DNA of 64,000 bases from Raphanus sativus (GCF_000801105.2 NC_079519.1:34261288-34325287), one strand, 5' to 3'; positions 34,664 through 47,356 are shown, counted from the first letter of the stretch. The notes: generated by a model not told the origin, from the letters alone. Program-made: numbers and translations.

Positions 34664-35567
34664 GATTAACTGCCAAAAATATATAGTTTTTAAAATAAGA
34701 AAAATATTTGTATATTTATATGAGAAGAAAGAAATATACATGCTTCTTTTTGGACCACAAATTACCGCTTCTGAAACAAGAAAGTAATTGATTTGAAAGG
34801 GAAAAAAATAATATGAAAAGAAATGTATCCTACCTATCAACCATATACTAAATTATGATTTTCAAGTATATTACTATAGTTTAATTGTTTTTATTAACTA
34901 GGAGGAGGTATCTTAATTTTTTTCTAGGCCCAAAACCAGCTTAAACATAGAGAGATATAACATAAAACATTATTCTCAACGAGATTTGGACTAAGAACAC
35001 AACAATATCAACCACTGCGCTTAACCACTTTGTACTGTATATCATACCGTTTACAACATATTTTGTGTAAATAGTAATACCGTTTGGATTAAGCAGATTT
35101 TTAACAACTGTATATCCAAGAACCAACAAAGAGCGTCACATCACACTGCAAAATGTACTTGGTTATATGTTTAGCTATTCATAAGATTAATAGTCTTTTT
35201 TTTCCTTCTAAAGTTTCGAAATAGGTATTTGTGAGCTTCAGATCAAATCACGGATATAATACAAATAAACAAAACTCTTTTTTTTACAAGTAACTGGAAT
35301 GGAGCGTTTGATCAGATAGATATTCACTAATACGTGATATTTTCAGTGTTTAGATATCTAATACTGCATTCTGAGTGTTTTAAAGAGCTAAATACAAAGA
35401 CCCCCTAGAACGATCCCCCAAAAATGGAACAATGCAATTCATCTCCACAAGCAATTTTAACAACTTAATTTTTCTTCTAATAACAGAATTATCAACTAAA
35501 TTTAACAAGTTAATTTCAGATACTTGCATATGCATGTATGTGTATATCCAGCTGGTAAGAGATTCCT
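34664..35567. other. Intergenic AT-rich region
   Basis: No gene is recognised. A stretch near 34990-35030 (minus strand TTAAGCGCAGTGGTTGATATTG) has a weak tRNA A-box look but no B box. Confidence 0.4.
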
Positions 35568-35789
35568 CTATCTCTCAACAAATGTGGGCCACAATGCTTT
35601 AGATATGTCCGCGTTTCCAATTTTGCAGGCTGTCTCTATTCCGTGCTCTGCTCCGAACATAAATTTCATAAATTAAGGAGACAAATATTAGATGAACCGA
35701 AAAAGAACAAGTATACATAATAAAGAATTAAAGAACTCACCAATCTTTTGAGATATGTACATTAGCAATTCAATAGGTCCTTCCTCCAT
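35568..35789 (-). CDS. Candidate two-exon small protein (42 residues)
   Basis: Exon 1 is 35741-35789 and exon 2 is 35568-35647, joined by a GT-AG intron with donor ATTG|GTGAGT. The product begins MEEGPIELLMYISQKI and continues with HGIETACKIGNADIS and KALWPTFVER. The acceptor is a tandem GAGCAG, so two isoforms differing by one Ala are possible. Frame is kept across the intron and the composition looks coding, but the protein is very short and has no domain I recognise. It may be a small hypothetical gene or the remains of a longer one cut off by the TAG at 35568-35570. Confidence 0.4.
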
Positions 35790-36789
35790 CGTTTCTTTAT
35801 ATACTACACAATAAGCTACATTTATTTTTGAGTGATCAATAAGATTCATAACGATCTTTACAATGCACTAAGGCACAATTCATACCCACCAAACTGCAAA
35901 TGATAGAGCCAAAAATAAATTAATTGCCTTTTAAGACGAAGGGGGACTAAAAGCATGAAACGAATGTGAATCAATGTTCTGGGAGTCTTCCAAATCTTCA
36001 CACAAGAGAAGATTCATCACCCACACACGAACTTATAGAGAGGGGTCATCAAACACAAACTCAATCCTACAAACAAACTTTTTACCAAGATTGGAAAATA
36101 ATACGCAAAGGAGAAGGGCATTTATCTGATACACAAGGTACAATTTTGAAATGCATGAGAGTCCTTACAAGTATTTGTTGACATGAAAGCTGAAAAAGTC
36201 CTACAAAAATTTATAGATAACTAATACAGTTTCAAACTGTTTCTCAGATTTAAAAAAATGGCATCATTATCAGGTTTAATTTAACTCTAAAACCGAACTT
36301 TACAAACTCAAAAAGACATCAGTTCTGTTCGAATCCCTACCAAACAAAAAAAAGATGATAAAGTGATCAAACTGTACCCGAATCTTATCTCCCAGGTACA
36401 GATCTTCGCTTCATCTGCTTCTTATGTAATTTCCCAGAGATTCACATTGTCCAAAAAAAACTCGGATCTACAATTTCATCAGAGAAGATTCATCCTAGGG
36501 TTTCACTAATTGAAAAATCATCAAATTTTCATCTCATTTTTCAACATGAAAAAATCATTAGCAACATATATGATTAAAATCAATGCATGATAGAATGGAT
36601 CCAGAAATAGTTCTCCAAACAGTTGAAATTAATGCATAACCAAGATTTACAAAAAAGAAAAAAGACAGTTGTACATCTAATCCAAACCAAAACAAGAACC
36701 CTAACATTTCTGAGTCAATTTCGAACAAGACAGAGAGACAAAGAGGAATGTTTCGGTGGTAAGGAAAGACCGTCTTGATTCGCGCCCAA
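35790..36789. other. Intergenic region
   Basis: AT-rich DNA, probably including the 3' UTR of the gene that ends at 36790. A GTTCGAATCCC word at about 36329 resembles a tRNA B box but has no partner A box. Confidence 0.4.
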
Positions 36790-37242
36790 TCACAATTTAA
36801 GGAACCGGGCAAGCTGTGAAGGGTTGACGATACCGGGCAAGTGGGTCCCTTCTGCCCGGAGGATATTAGCAACCTCCGCATATCTCCTCCGCTTATGTTC
36901 ACTCGGCTCGATGTCGTGGCTCGGCTTTGTCTTTCTCGGCTCATTAGATTGGGCCTGAAACGGGCCTGCTGGGCTCCACTGTTCTCCGAAGAGTGTGCCT
37001 TTGTTGAGAAACTCGTGAGCAAGATAACCGGCGAGGAGCTGGTTCGAACCGGCCGGCTCGGCTACGACGGCGGCGGTTGCTGTCGGTGTCGGAGCGACGG
37101 ATTCAGTTTTCTTGAGGATGGATTTAATCGGCGGCGGAGGCGGATTTGTCACGGCGGGTTTACCGGCGACGACGCCGGAGGTAACTCGTTTGTCTGATGT
37201 CAGCACGCGGCGTGGGGGAAGACGCATCGTTTTGGTATTCAT
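36790..37242 (-). CDS. AT5G44060-like plant-specific basic protein
   Basis: A single-exon product of 150 residues starting MNTKTMRLPPRRV. A further in-frame ATG at 37269 would add MACIQLKTA, but the shorter start fits the family better. Features are a proline run followed by KSILKK (about 30-42), a middle motif LLAGYLAHEFLNKGTLFGEQW, a basic HKRRRYAEVANILRAEG segment and the end GIVNPSQLARFLKL. Related A. thaliana proteins carry the label embryo sac development arrest protein. No enzymatic domain, signal peptide or membrane span is visible, and the Arg/Lys content could suit the nucleus. Function is unknown to me. Confidence 0.72.
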   Translation of the reverse strand: MNTKTMRLPPRRVLTSDKRVTSGVVAGKPAVTNPPPPPIKSILKKTESVAPTPTATAAVVAEPAGSNQLLAGYLAHEFLNKGTLFGEQWSPAGPFQAQSNEPRKTKPSHDIEPSEHKRRRYAEVANILRAEGTHLPGIVNPSQLARFLKL

Positions 37243-37411
37243 GGCGGTTTTTAATTGGATGCATGCCACGTCAGCAATAAGTAATCTTTGGAAAAAATTA
37301 CTGCGGTAAAACAGTAATTTTCAAGTAACCGGATGAGAAAAATAATTTAACCAGAGAAGAATTTTTATATTTATCCCCTTTTAATTTGATAAATAATAAA
37401 ATTAGAACTGG

Positions 37412-37464
37412 GATAGAGAGAGAGAGAGAGAGAGAATCAGCGATGAGGGGGAGAGAGAGAGAGA
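37412..37464. repeat. (GA)n microsatellite
   Basis: GA-dinucleotide tracts at about 37412-37436 and 37448-37464, separated by a short GAGGGG-type spacer. They probably lie in the 5' leader of the minus-strand gene, where they read CT. Confidence 0.75.
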
Positions 37465-39536
37465 ATAGGAATGGCAAGACAAAAGGTCTGAGTAGGGCGA
37501 CAATATATAGAGATAGGAGGCATAAACTACCCCTTTAGGTTCACCAAAATTACATATATGCCACTCGTTAAATGACTTTGGTACCCTTCCTTTTATTAAT
37601 CTTCTAATTTGGGTTGCCACTGGAACAAACAAGTAACGCAAACATTAATTTTGGGTAGAAAAAAGGAATCTCCTTTTTGGATTTTTATCTATTTAAACTC
37701 ATGAATTGACTTAAAATATTTACTTATATTAAATGACATATGAACTTATATTTATAATTTATAAAAATAAATGTGTTAAAACACTGAAAATATGTTTTAC
37801 TGATTTTATATTTATTTTATAAACTTTAAACTGTTAGTTGCATTTCATAAGAATGTATTTTCTTTCTTACCACATATTTTAGTTTTTTTTTTGCTTTGCT
37901 ATTCTTTTTACTTCAGTGTATATCACAATTTTTTAAGACATGATTTAGTCAAACAAAATATATAAATAATTAAACTGGCTTCATTTGTCTTTATATTTTA
38001 TTATATTGCCAAGTTGTCAAATTTTGAAATTTGACTATACAAAAAATCAAGCAATTCGAGAATAATGTATTCTGAAATATATAGGCTTCTTAAAATATTA
38101 TAAATACAAATTAATAGATCAAATCTTCAATTCAATGGCGTTAAATAAAAATTGAGACTATTGAAAAAAAAAGATAAAAATTGAAACTGTATCACAAATT
38201 CTTTGTACGATATGAAATTTTTAAGTCTAATATAGATTTGTATCCAGAGACACTTATATAAGATCAATATAAAAAAATAAAGGAACAAACCCGTGATTTT
38301 GTATTGAAACTATATGCATGATTAATAAAAGTTGTAACTTATAAAATTTAATACTCTAGCATCACATAAACTAAATTAATCAAACTTTAGTTATTGTTTT
38401 TTCACAGCCTAATTAATATTTTAAATTTATTTTAACCGTTGATAAACAATTTTCTGAAACATCATTTTTTTCTCTTAAGAAATTGTAGTTTTTAATATTT
38501 AAACTACGCAGTAAATTGTATTATAAAATCTATCTTTCTATTTATGATAATATAGTTTATAATATTTATAAAATTGTTATATAAAACATAATTATATTAC
38601 ATTGACAATTAAATTAAAGTTAACCTAAATTAGTATAATACTAAATTATAATATTAATAATTTTTATTTGATATTATGTCAAATTAATTTATATCCAATA
38701 ATTAATATTTATTAATAATAGTATTATTTAAAATAACTACATTTTACTAATGACGTAAAATCTAATTAATCTGGTGGACCATTATTATAATTTAGATTTT
38801 CTAAATGCATATATATCTTGATGATGTTAAAATTATCAAAAGGCTAGCAATAAAACAGTAAAAACGATATATATGTTTACATTTTAAATATAATCTACTA
38901 TTTACAATATTTTAAAACTAGTATTGGTCGCAATTAGTATATGTTTAGCATTTTAAATATAACCCCACAGCTTTTTTTTAATTTGTTCTTATATTTTAAA
39001 GATCTCCTTAATATTTTACAGATGATCCTTTAAAACTAAAATACAGTTAACTATGAGTTTTCCTGCGCCATGTGCATATATAAAAATTTTAAAAATATTA
39101 TTATATAAACAAATTTTCAAATTTTAGTATTTAAATTTAAATTTTATCAGTTAAAAACTAAATCATAATGTAATTTTTCTAGTTTGATTTATTCAAGTTT
39201 ACTTTAATTTTTTAATTTTATTTTATTTAAATTGTAATAATAATAATTAAAATTTATAGAGTTATTTTATTCAGTTAAATTTTATTTTAAATTAGTTATA
39301 ATAAATATATATTAATATAATAGCATATATAAGTTGATAAATATATAATTATAACTACAATTATTTTGATAATAAAAATATAATTCATAAATTGATGAAA
39401 AAATAAATCTGTAATTATTATTTATATATATAAATATATTATTTTAATAGATATAGAAAAGTTATTAGTATTACCATATTTATAAAATCTTACAAAAATG
39501 GATACTTGTAAAAAAATAATATTTTTGATATAAAAT

Positions 39537-39676
39537 TTATTAGTTATTATTTTTTGGACAAAATTATTAGTTATTATTATATTACAAAACTTTGCAAAAA
39601 CTTTGTAGGATAAGACAAATTTATTAGTTATTATTATATTATGAAACTTTGCCAAAACTTTGTAGGATAAGACAAT
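39537..39676 (+). repeat. 57-bp tandem duplication next to a 13-bp micro-insertion
   Basis: TTATTAGTTATTAT occurs at 39537-39550 and 39564-39577 around the 13-base insert TTTTTGGACAAAA. Starting at 39564 a 57-bp unit (with ACTTTGTAGGATAAGACAA) is repeated at 39621-39676. Confidence 0.6.
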
Positions 39677-40734
39677 TTAAAAAAAAATGCTAATCAGAGT
39701 TTTTAGTACTAAAGTTTATAATTTTTTTTTTATTTTCTTTCCTTTTTCACCGAATCTTTTACCAAATTATTTTCGTAATTTTAAAAATAAAAATTTCACT
39801 TTTTTTTATAAAAGTACCCTTTCCTAACAATAACTAAAACATTTATTTAGTTTATATATCTTTATGATAATTATTCTTCGATAAACTAACAATTTTTTTA
39901 AAAAAATCTTGTTATTTTATATTGTTTTACTTTCTTTGTATCTATGTTCCTCTTCTCTATTTGTATGATTTTATATTTATTGTGTAATATTAAAAATAAT
40001 AATTGCATTTCAACATTTTCACTATCAATCATGCTTTTATAAATATTAAAAATAATATTCACGGTTTTGTGAACAAAATCTCTAGAGGCAGCAACTCAAA
40101 GCAACAACCTGAAGCAAAATTTCTCAACAGTCTAGACTTTAGTTTTTGTTGTCACAAGATTTCTCAAACACTGGTTGTTTTACATAGCTTAGTTACTTTT
40201 GTATTTTTATATTAAAACATCATTTGAATTAGATTTAGTTTCTTACCATATTTATTTAATCTAATTATAAAAATATTTGACGTATGTTAAATTTAATCGC
40301 CTAAGTTATATATATTGTAACCATATTCTTCTTATAACATTTATTAGCATATTTGAAATTTGAAATTTATTTCGACATGTACAATTTTCATTTTTAAAAA
40401 TATTAAATATGGTAAAAATAAATATAATTTAAACAATTGGTCAAAGTGCCAGAAAGAAAAGTAATAGCTGATAAAATTTTGTTTGATTTATATTTAAAAA
40501 TAGTAAAAACAAAATTCATTGAGATGTAATCTGATTATATCGACCTAATAACTTTTAAAACTATTGTAGGTATCCAATTTTGTTTAAAAACATTATATAT
40601 ACGAAGTTTTTTGCCCGCATACACATACATATTAAGAATATTTATTATTTATATTCATACATACTGATACAAAGCAAATAAAAGTTAAAGTGTTGAGATA
40701 GCTGATTACAATTTTTTTTACGCTCGCTTAATAA

Positions 40735-40790
40735 TCTATATTATTAAAACTGAAATACATTTTAGTACTGTTTGAAAACATGAATAGCAG
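40735..40790 (+). mobile_element. Helitron 5' terminus, 3' end not found
   Basis: TCTATATTATTAAAACTGAA begins after an A and closely matches the 5' ends of Brassicaceae Helitrons and the two others in this window. I found no hairpin plus CTAG end downstream on the same strand, so it is likely truncated. The end coordinate is arbitrary. Confidence 0.4.
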
Positions 40791-41016
40791 TTTAAATGAG
40801 AATCTTTTGGAAACATAGATAGTAATATTACATTAATTGTATTGCCATATTTCACTTAGTTTACAAATTTTATAATTATATTACCTTAACAATAATTCGC
40901 ATAATTAGTTATATTACCATAATTATAATTATTATAATAGTGCATTTTTTTATTAGTTGATCAATATTAACTTTGTGCCTACTATAAAAACAAAAATGTA
41001 AAATAACTAGATTAAG

Positions 41017-41062
41017 CGTTCAATTTAGTTTGCTGTTACAAAAAAAACGTTCAATTTAGTTT
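41017..41062 (+). mobile_element. 16-bp poly(A) micro-insertion with 15-bp TSD
   Basis: CGTTCAATTTAGTTT is perfectly repeated at 41017-41031 and 41048-41062. The insert is GCTGTTAC followed by A's. Nothing else of an element is present. Confidence 0.65.
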
Positions 41063-41628
41063 ATTTTACTAGAACATTTCTTATTTAGTTTCAATCGGTG
41101 AAAAATTATGTAGTCAAAAACATAATTCAAAGACATGATTTTCTAAATAAAAAATAATTTAAATCAAAATAATAAAAATATGTCACATTTATTGTCACTT
41201 AATTTTTACTCAATATAATTATTTTGCTAAATAAAAGATCTTTATATTTCGCTTAATTTAATCAAACACATTAAAAAGTCATTTTTATTAGTTTATAAAA
41301 TCAGTTAAACATGAATATTGGCTATTCATTTATGTACAAGTTGTTCCTTTCAGGTATAGTTTTTGTTGAAATTAGGCCTGGTTCAAATATTACAAATTTA
41401 TGTGTGGATTTTGAGTTGGGTCTTTCTGAATCTCGATAAGTTCGATGTATTGGAACCTAAAAATATCCAAATAACCAGTATATCTAAAATGGGTTAAAAT
41501 ATTTGTACCAAAGAAAACTGTATTACCCAGTTCGGTCCAAGTCTTTTGAATCTAATTAGTTATTTTATGACACATCTAAAATATATAACACTAATTATGA
41601 AAAAACCATTAATCTAGAAAGAAAGAAA

Positions 41629-42186
41629 ATGATTCTCTTCGGTTGGAAACCTCCTCCCATTTCTTGGTTAAAATGTGATATTGCATCTTCTTGGGTAAAA
41701 AGGAATCAAAGTGGAGCTGCATGGCGAAGAGGGGGCAAAGTTCTTTTACATGGAAGAAACTCATTCGTTGGAATCTATAGTAAACTTGATGCCTCTTTTG
41801 AAAGTTGGGTCTGGGAAATAGACTATTTGAAAACTTTGCACTTCAACGCCATTTGTTTTGCTAGTGAAAGACAATGATCTGATTGCAGCTATCTCCAAAC
41901 CCTCAGCATGGCCATCGATAAAGTTTTACTCTTCCAATATCATATCCTTGCTCCATCCAATATCAGATTGGAATGTCAAATTCACTTCTCCTTCTCATAT
42001 TAAAAGAGCAAAAATGATTGCTGATAGTGTGATCAAAGGTGATGGATATCATTCACATATTGCAGTTGGTCATCCTCCTTGGCTTAATCACTTGTTTAGT
42101 TAAGGACTCTAATGTTGTTATGAATGTAACCGATCGTTGTGATCCTCCCTTGTAATATTTCAATGAAAATTTAGTGTTAAAAAAAA
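41629..42186 (+). pseudogene. LINE RNase H-like (RVT_3) relic with poly(A) end
   Basis: The frame from 41629 reads ILFGWKPPPISWLKCDIA, the usual opening of the RNase H-like domain at the C-terminus of plant LINE polyproteins, and runs to a stop at 41877. Similarity continues in another frame from 41858 (DLIAAISKPSAWPSIKF and IAVGHPPWLNHLFS), so a frameshift lies near 41870. The region ends TTGTAATATTTCAATG...TTAAAAAAAA, typical of a LINE 3' end. The upstream LINE body is absent. Confidence 0.65.
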
Positions 42187-43321
42187 GGTGAGCGTTTTGG
42201 TGCGCCTAGCGCTACATCTTTGGTGCGCATGGTGCAAAGCTCGAAGCATCTCGCCTTGGTGCGCCTAGCGCTATTTAAAACCCATGTTTCAGGTGATGAA
42301 TTTTATCAGCAGATCAAAGCTATTATTTTGTAAGAAGTATCGGGATCGGTGATTGCGCAGGTGACAAGATTGAGGAACTCTCATCTCGCTTATTATTATA
42401 AGTAAACTATAAGGATCGATTCTATTTACTTCCTCAGAGCTCTTAATCCTTCGTTTATAAGTAAAACGATTCTGGTGAAGTGTCTTTAGTATTGATTTTA
42501 ACATCTGTTTTTTTTTTAGGTTTCGAGGCGGTCATGTACTCATATCATACTCGAGGGGTTTGTAGATATTTTCATCATGATTTTTTTTATTTGAACATTA
42601 ATTTTCATCATGATTTTCTCAACCTTTCGTATACAATATCGGGAGGCAGGTTTCCCACGTAGTATTAGAAGCCTTCGAATAAAACCATCTCCAGACTACG
42701 TATCTTCATCTAGTCTGCTTATGTAAATTTGGTTCTAACAATTATAAATTAGTTGTCTGATATAAAGTCAAATATTCTTTTCTAGTAAAAATCAGACTAT
42801 CTTTCCCAGTTTCGGCAGAAGTGCTAAAACCCTGCTTTTCAAGATTTTGTAAATACAACCACTCGAACATAAAATTTTATTCTTATCAAAAGTTTATTCT
42901 TATCAAGACTATGAAACTTAAAACCATTAACTATCCACAAACTTCTACAAAGGTAAGGGCAGGCGCATCTCATTTCTTTTAACATTTTCATGATTCTTGC
43001 AAGTTTGCTGCGTGTACATGCAATTAATTTGTTCCTTTTTGTATCTATGGACACGTGTACACATTTCAACACACGCACACGCTAAGAATTAGTAAAGACT
43101 GAATTAATTAAGGCTAGAAGTACTGTATTAATTACCTTTTTCTTCTTATTTTTAAACCAAAAACTAAAAAGTTAAAACCAAATCGAAATCAAAATTAAAT
43201 GCCACTAATATAAAGATTTTATAATATTTATTTTTTTCTTTTTGAAACTATATAATGTTATCACAGAATCACAGATAGCTTTTGTTAAACTCAACTCGGA
43301 TGATGGTAAAGAAAAAAAAAG

Positions 43322-43352
<31 letters not shown>

Positions 43353-44438
43353 AAAAAACGCAGCTAGGATGATGAAATCAATGTTCTTCGGCTTAAATCA
43401 CTGGATAAGTATTAACTCTCTCAATAAAAGTTAATAAAAATTGGAAGTAAATTATATATATACATGACACCTAACTAAGAGAATTAATTTTGCGACCGAA
43501 CCCTGGTCTGGATAGGCTAATGTACAGTGTACTTATGTACTTGTATGGATCGCTTTAATCACAGAGTAACTAACGGAGTTATATAACAGAAAATATTGCA
43601 AAACTATGGTAGCAAATCTAAGATTTTAATTCGCGTGGTTAGGATGAGAATGATATGATAATGTCAATGAATTAACAAATTAATAAAAGGAAGAATAAAC
43701 ACGAAAAATACATGTCTTTAATTTACTCCTAAGTATACACAAGGGGGCCCACTTTGAGGGACCATAACAATTTCGTATCGCAAATCCCTCATATCAAACA
43801 CATGTTCAACCAAACCAATAAAACGCTTCGCACTGTGCTCTTTCTTACACCTAACATGCTGTGTCCTCTCAAAAAAGTGACTAGGAGGAAGTTTTCACAT
43901 TAGAAGAGCAAATCACAGACCAATGCTGATGCTGCCTACAAAGCTCATAATCTATTTGGACCACTGAGAATAGAAAATATTTATTTGCTTCTCCAATGCT
44001 TGAAACTTTAAACTCTCAAACTTGATAGGGCTACTGATACCGAGTAGAGTACTATCTTACAACTAACTACCTCTTTATCAACCACCAAATTGCGGATCAA
44101 AAACCATAATCTATTTCGAATGCAGAACAAAACAGATTTTATTAGAGCATGCATCAAATAACTACCTTTTTGTAACTTTGCTAGGCCTCTCTGTCCCCAA
44201 GTGTTCATTTTAATTTCTTTTCAACACTTTGGAACCATCAAGGTTCGGTAGCAGAATGGGATCCAAGTTAAAATTGTATCAAATGTTCATTATTCATTAA
44301 TGATATTCACATTCTTAGCAAAAAAAAAGATTATTGCTTGCAATGTAAGTTTACTAGAGATAGTTATACTATATCATTGCTTGTAGTTGTAATAATAGCT
44401 TTGAATAAACTATCGCTGCGTCTAGTCTACTATAAACA
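42187..44438. other. Intergenic region with GCGCCTAGCGC words and an A/G tract
   Basis: Right after the LINE relic, TGGTGCGCCTAGCGCTA occurs twice (about 42200 and 42256). A purine tract of A runs broken by single G's covers about 43306-43357. The rest is AT-rich. No gene is recognised, although 42290-42410 has a faintly exon-like look. Confidence 0.45.
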
Positions 44439-44749
44439 CTAGTTGTATAGCCCCCGCGCAGGCGCGGGGCCGGTGACGTTGTTGATGTATCGGGTGATTT
44501 TGTGTATGTGATTTTATCCATTAATTATGCCCTTTAATATTTACTGAATGTTGTTTGATGATTATACCAAGAATAGTAAGAAATGAGACAATGAATTTTG
44601 AGTTCGAAACATGAAATTATTTTTTATTATTAGCTTGTTTTGGCTCATAAATTACTTTCCCGACATTGAAAAACTTATATTTGTACGTAGCCAATGATTA
44701 ATGCAAAGACAATGAAATTTATGGCCGCAGGTGAGTGTCGAAATATTGG

Positions 44750-45202
44750 TTACATTGGTGTAATTCTCAAATCATATGGTGCATAGATGGTTTTCCTCTT
44801 TGGTTGTCGGGTTACTTCTAAGTCCGTGATGATTAGATCAACGTCAAGTCTTGCGGTCGCATTTAGATTGTAGTCTCTAATGGCGAGAGTAACTTGAAGA
44901 TGTTGGGATATAATATTATGGTTTTCCCTCATTAAATTCATCACATATTGGTTAGTCTCCTCAATAAGGAATGTAGAGTCGGGATGATGAATGTCATGAT
45001 ATGATAACATGAAATCTAATGATTCAGCGACTGAGTCATTGTAATTACCTTGATTGTCAAAAATTGATGGTACCTGGAAATCGATGACCGATTTATGTGT
45101 GTTTGGTCTTTGTATATAGACATGGAGTAATTGTATAGGATTTGCTCCTGCTGATGTTGTTTGGTGTGAGAGTCGATGGATAAGAAGTGAATTGTTATTC
45201 AT
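44750..45202 (-). CDS. Unrecognised ORF carried in the Helitron
   Basis: A 150-residue frame starting MNNNSLLIHRLSHQTTSAG and ending DLRITPM, on the same strand as the Helitron and close to its 3' end. It is more GC-balanced than its surroundings. It has no signal peptide, no membrane span and no Cys/His cluster, and the middle is acidic (IDFQVPSIFDNQGNYNDSVAESL is preceded by a HVYIQRPNT stretch). I do not recognise the family. It may be a captured gene exon, since Helitrons often carry these, or the N-terminal part of a longer captured gene. Expression is unknown. Confidence 0.4.
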   Translation of the reverse strand: MNNNSLLIHRLSHQTTSAGANPIQLLHVYIQRPNTHKSVIDFQVPSIFDNQGNYNDSVAESLDFMLSYHDIHHPDSTFLIEETNQYVMNLMRENHNIISQHLQVTLAIRDYNLNATARLDVDLIITDLEVTRQPKRKTIYAPYDLRITPM

Positions 45203-46880
45203 GTTTGTTTTTGGTTGTGAAAGCTTATCACATTGTAGATATGTTTATAGGTTGTTAGGAATTGATGTTATTTTTGCCTATTTATTTTTACGTTTGTTTA
45301 TATAGTGTATTTATTATGATGTTGAATATTGAAATAATATTCTAATATTTAATTACGGTGATTTATTGAATTCTTCTTGTTATGAAGACTAATTTTCTCT
45401 TTGTTTATTATGATATTTAAAATGGCCAAATAAGAAGAATTGTAAATTCTTATCATAACATTAATCTTCCATAAAAAATATTAATATTTTTATTTGCAAA
45501 AAATGTTGACCTTCACAATTGCTTAATGTATAGCTTTACTTTCAAATTTATCGAAGAAATATCTTGAATACAAAATGAGGATTCTATTCATATTGTTATA
45601 TAAATGTTTATTTTAGTGGTTTATTTGAGCTGTGGAGTTTTTTTTGTTGTCTTTCTAATTATTTGAATTGTTGATCATAAAATTGAAGCTGTTTTCCCTA
45701 ATGTTTTATTGTAAAGTTTAGTAATCGTGGTTTAAAACGTTGGGCTCAAATACAATGAGCCTTTTCTGAACTATTGTATTGGAAAAAATAAAAGTATGGT
45801 CTTTGTTGTTTCTTCCGTCTTCGGGAGAGCTTCACATCTGCGATTTTTTTTCCTGATATGCATAAGTGTGTGAGTTTGGAGGGCGCAAGCGCGGGATTAT
45901 GAACAGAGTTTCATCTCAATATTTGCTAGAGTTATTGTAGTGTGAGTTTTGCGTTTTCGGTCGATCATTGTTTTTCAAGTTTTTTTTAATTGTTATAGGG
46001 TTAGAGTTATGATACAGATTGTTCTCCCTTTATGAAGGACTACTATTTCTTAGTCATATGATATATATAGTTCGTAGTGTTGCTTGCTGTGTCACTGATA
46101 ATTATTGTTTGTTTGTCTTTTCTATTTGTTCCTTGTACTGTTGAGAGTACATAAATTAAATTAAAGTTGTTGAGAGTACATTTGTTTCTGGATTTTTTTC
46201 TTCATATTAATTGTGTACGTTGTATGTATTAAATAATAATTTTTATTCTCTTTATTATGTTTGTTATATTTTTTATTTTATTTTTAAATTTGTTGCCACA
46301 GAACCTTTAAAACAAATACATGAAGACTTGTAGAAATAACTATAAATTGAGTGATAATTCTGAGTGTTTGGACCTTAATGGATTTGCAACAAATTTATGT
46401 ATTTCTCATAAGAAGACAATAGCATTGGTATGTTGACATTGAACATGTAAGCTATTTTCACAAGACAAAGGAGTGAGCATGTGAAGATGCTGTTGTCGCA
46501 TTTGTGTATGTCTGGATTTTCTCTTGTATCTTTTGGTGTGCATGTGTTTGTTTCTCTTTAATTTGATGGGTAATATGTAAACAAAAATCGTTATTTGTTA
46601 TATTTATCAGAGTTCATAATTTACTCAGCTTTTTTCGTTTATGTGATTTCACTGATCTTGGTTGTCTTCTTCGTCTTCTTCATAAGCATCTACGAAAGTA
46701 TGTTTATAAATTGTTAAATAACTGGTTGTGTAGTTTGTATTTGTTTACCTGACTCGATTATATGTCGTTGAGTTTTAGTTAAGGTGTTTGGTTTGGTATA
46801 TTTGGTTTGAAGTTTATTTGTAAAATTAGACAAAAGAGGATCATTAATGATTCGTTTTTTTGGACTCTAGTTTTTGGATT

Positions 46881-47153
46881 CTAGTTTTTGTTGTTTTGAT
46901 TATTTGGGTTGTTGTGGTTTCTTTTAAGCTGTAAATTAAAGGTTCGTGTGAAATTAGTTTGATAAATAAGGGAAATAAATAGACGACCACAGATCTTGGG
47001 TAGGAAATATTTTTGATCATTGACGTTAGTACAATATAAACAGTAATTGTGTGTTGATTTTTTCTGACTGGTCATAGAGGATACAGATAATGACTCGAGT
47101 TGTTTCGTATGTGAGGTCTGAGTCCTGGATAGAACAGATTTGCCCAACCACAT
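46881..47153 (-). other. Weak ORF near the Helitron 5' end
   Basis: A 90-codon frame (MWLGKSVLSRTQTSH...) with an Asn-rich end. Low-complexity composition and lack of any motif make it doubtful as a gene. Confidence 0.15.
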
Positions 47154-47302
47154 GTGAGTTTAAATATCATTTATAATATCAAAATATAATATAAACCCAT
47201 AATACATTTATAGGCCCGCCTTCAGAGAAAGCCCAAGAAGTAATGGCTTCCAACCTTCATAAATATATATTAGTTTCGGTCATCAATGTATAAATTGTCC
47301 AT

Positions 47303-47356
47303 TAGTTTAGTGGTATAAATGATAGAAGTTATATCTTAGTAACCTGGGTTTAAACC
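47303..47356 (+). other. tRNA-like A and B boxes inside the Helitron
   Basis: TAGTTTAGTGGTATAA resembles a pol III A box, and GGGTTTAAACC 30 bases on resembles a B box. The spacing fits a tRNA-derived SINE head. The rest of a tRNA cloverleaf is not preserved. Confidence 0.3.

Larger units (their letters stand above)
37243..41628. other. Gene-poor, very AT-rich intergenic region
   Basis: About 4.4 kb. It has GA dinucleotide runs at 37412-37464 in the likely leader of the AT5G44060-like gene, then DNA dominated by A and T. It contains the 39537-39676 repeats, a Helitron 5' end at 40735 and a micro-insertion at 41017-41062. No coding gene is seen. Confidence 0.55.

Noticed and set aside
36329..36339. 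GTTCGAATCCC, a perfect pol III B-box word
   Set aside because: No A box or cloverleaf stems upstream within 80 bases; not a tRNA gene.
37402..37641. 79-codon minus-strand frame rich in Ser/Leu
   Set aside because: Its end is translated from the (GA)n microsatellite; it is probably the leader of the AT5G44060-like gene.
42290..42410. Possible coding exon after an AG (GDEFYQQIKAII-like)
   Set aside because: Stops occur in every frame after about 15 codons and no partner exons were found; I could not match it to a gene.
43306..43357. Purine A/G tract considered as a polypurine tract of an LTR element
   Set aside because: No LTR-like repeats flank it; simple low-complexity DNA is enough to explain it.
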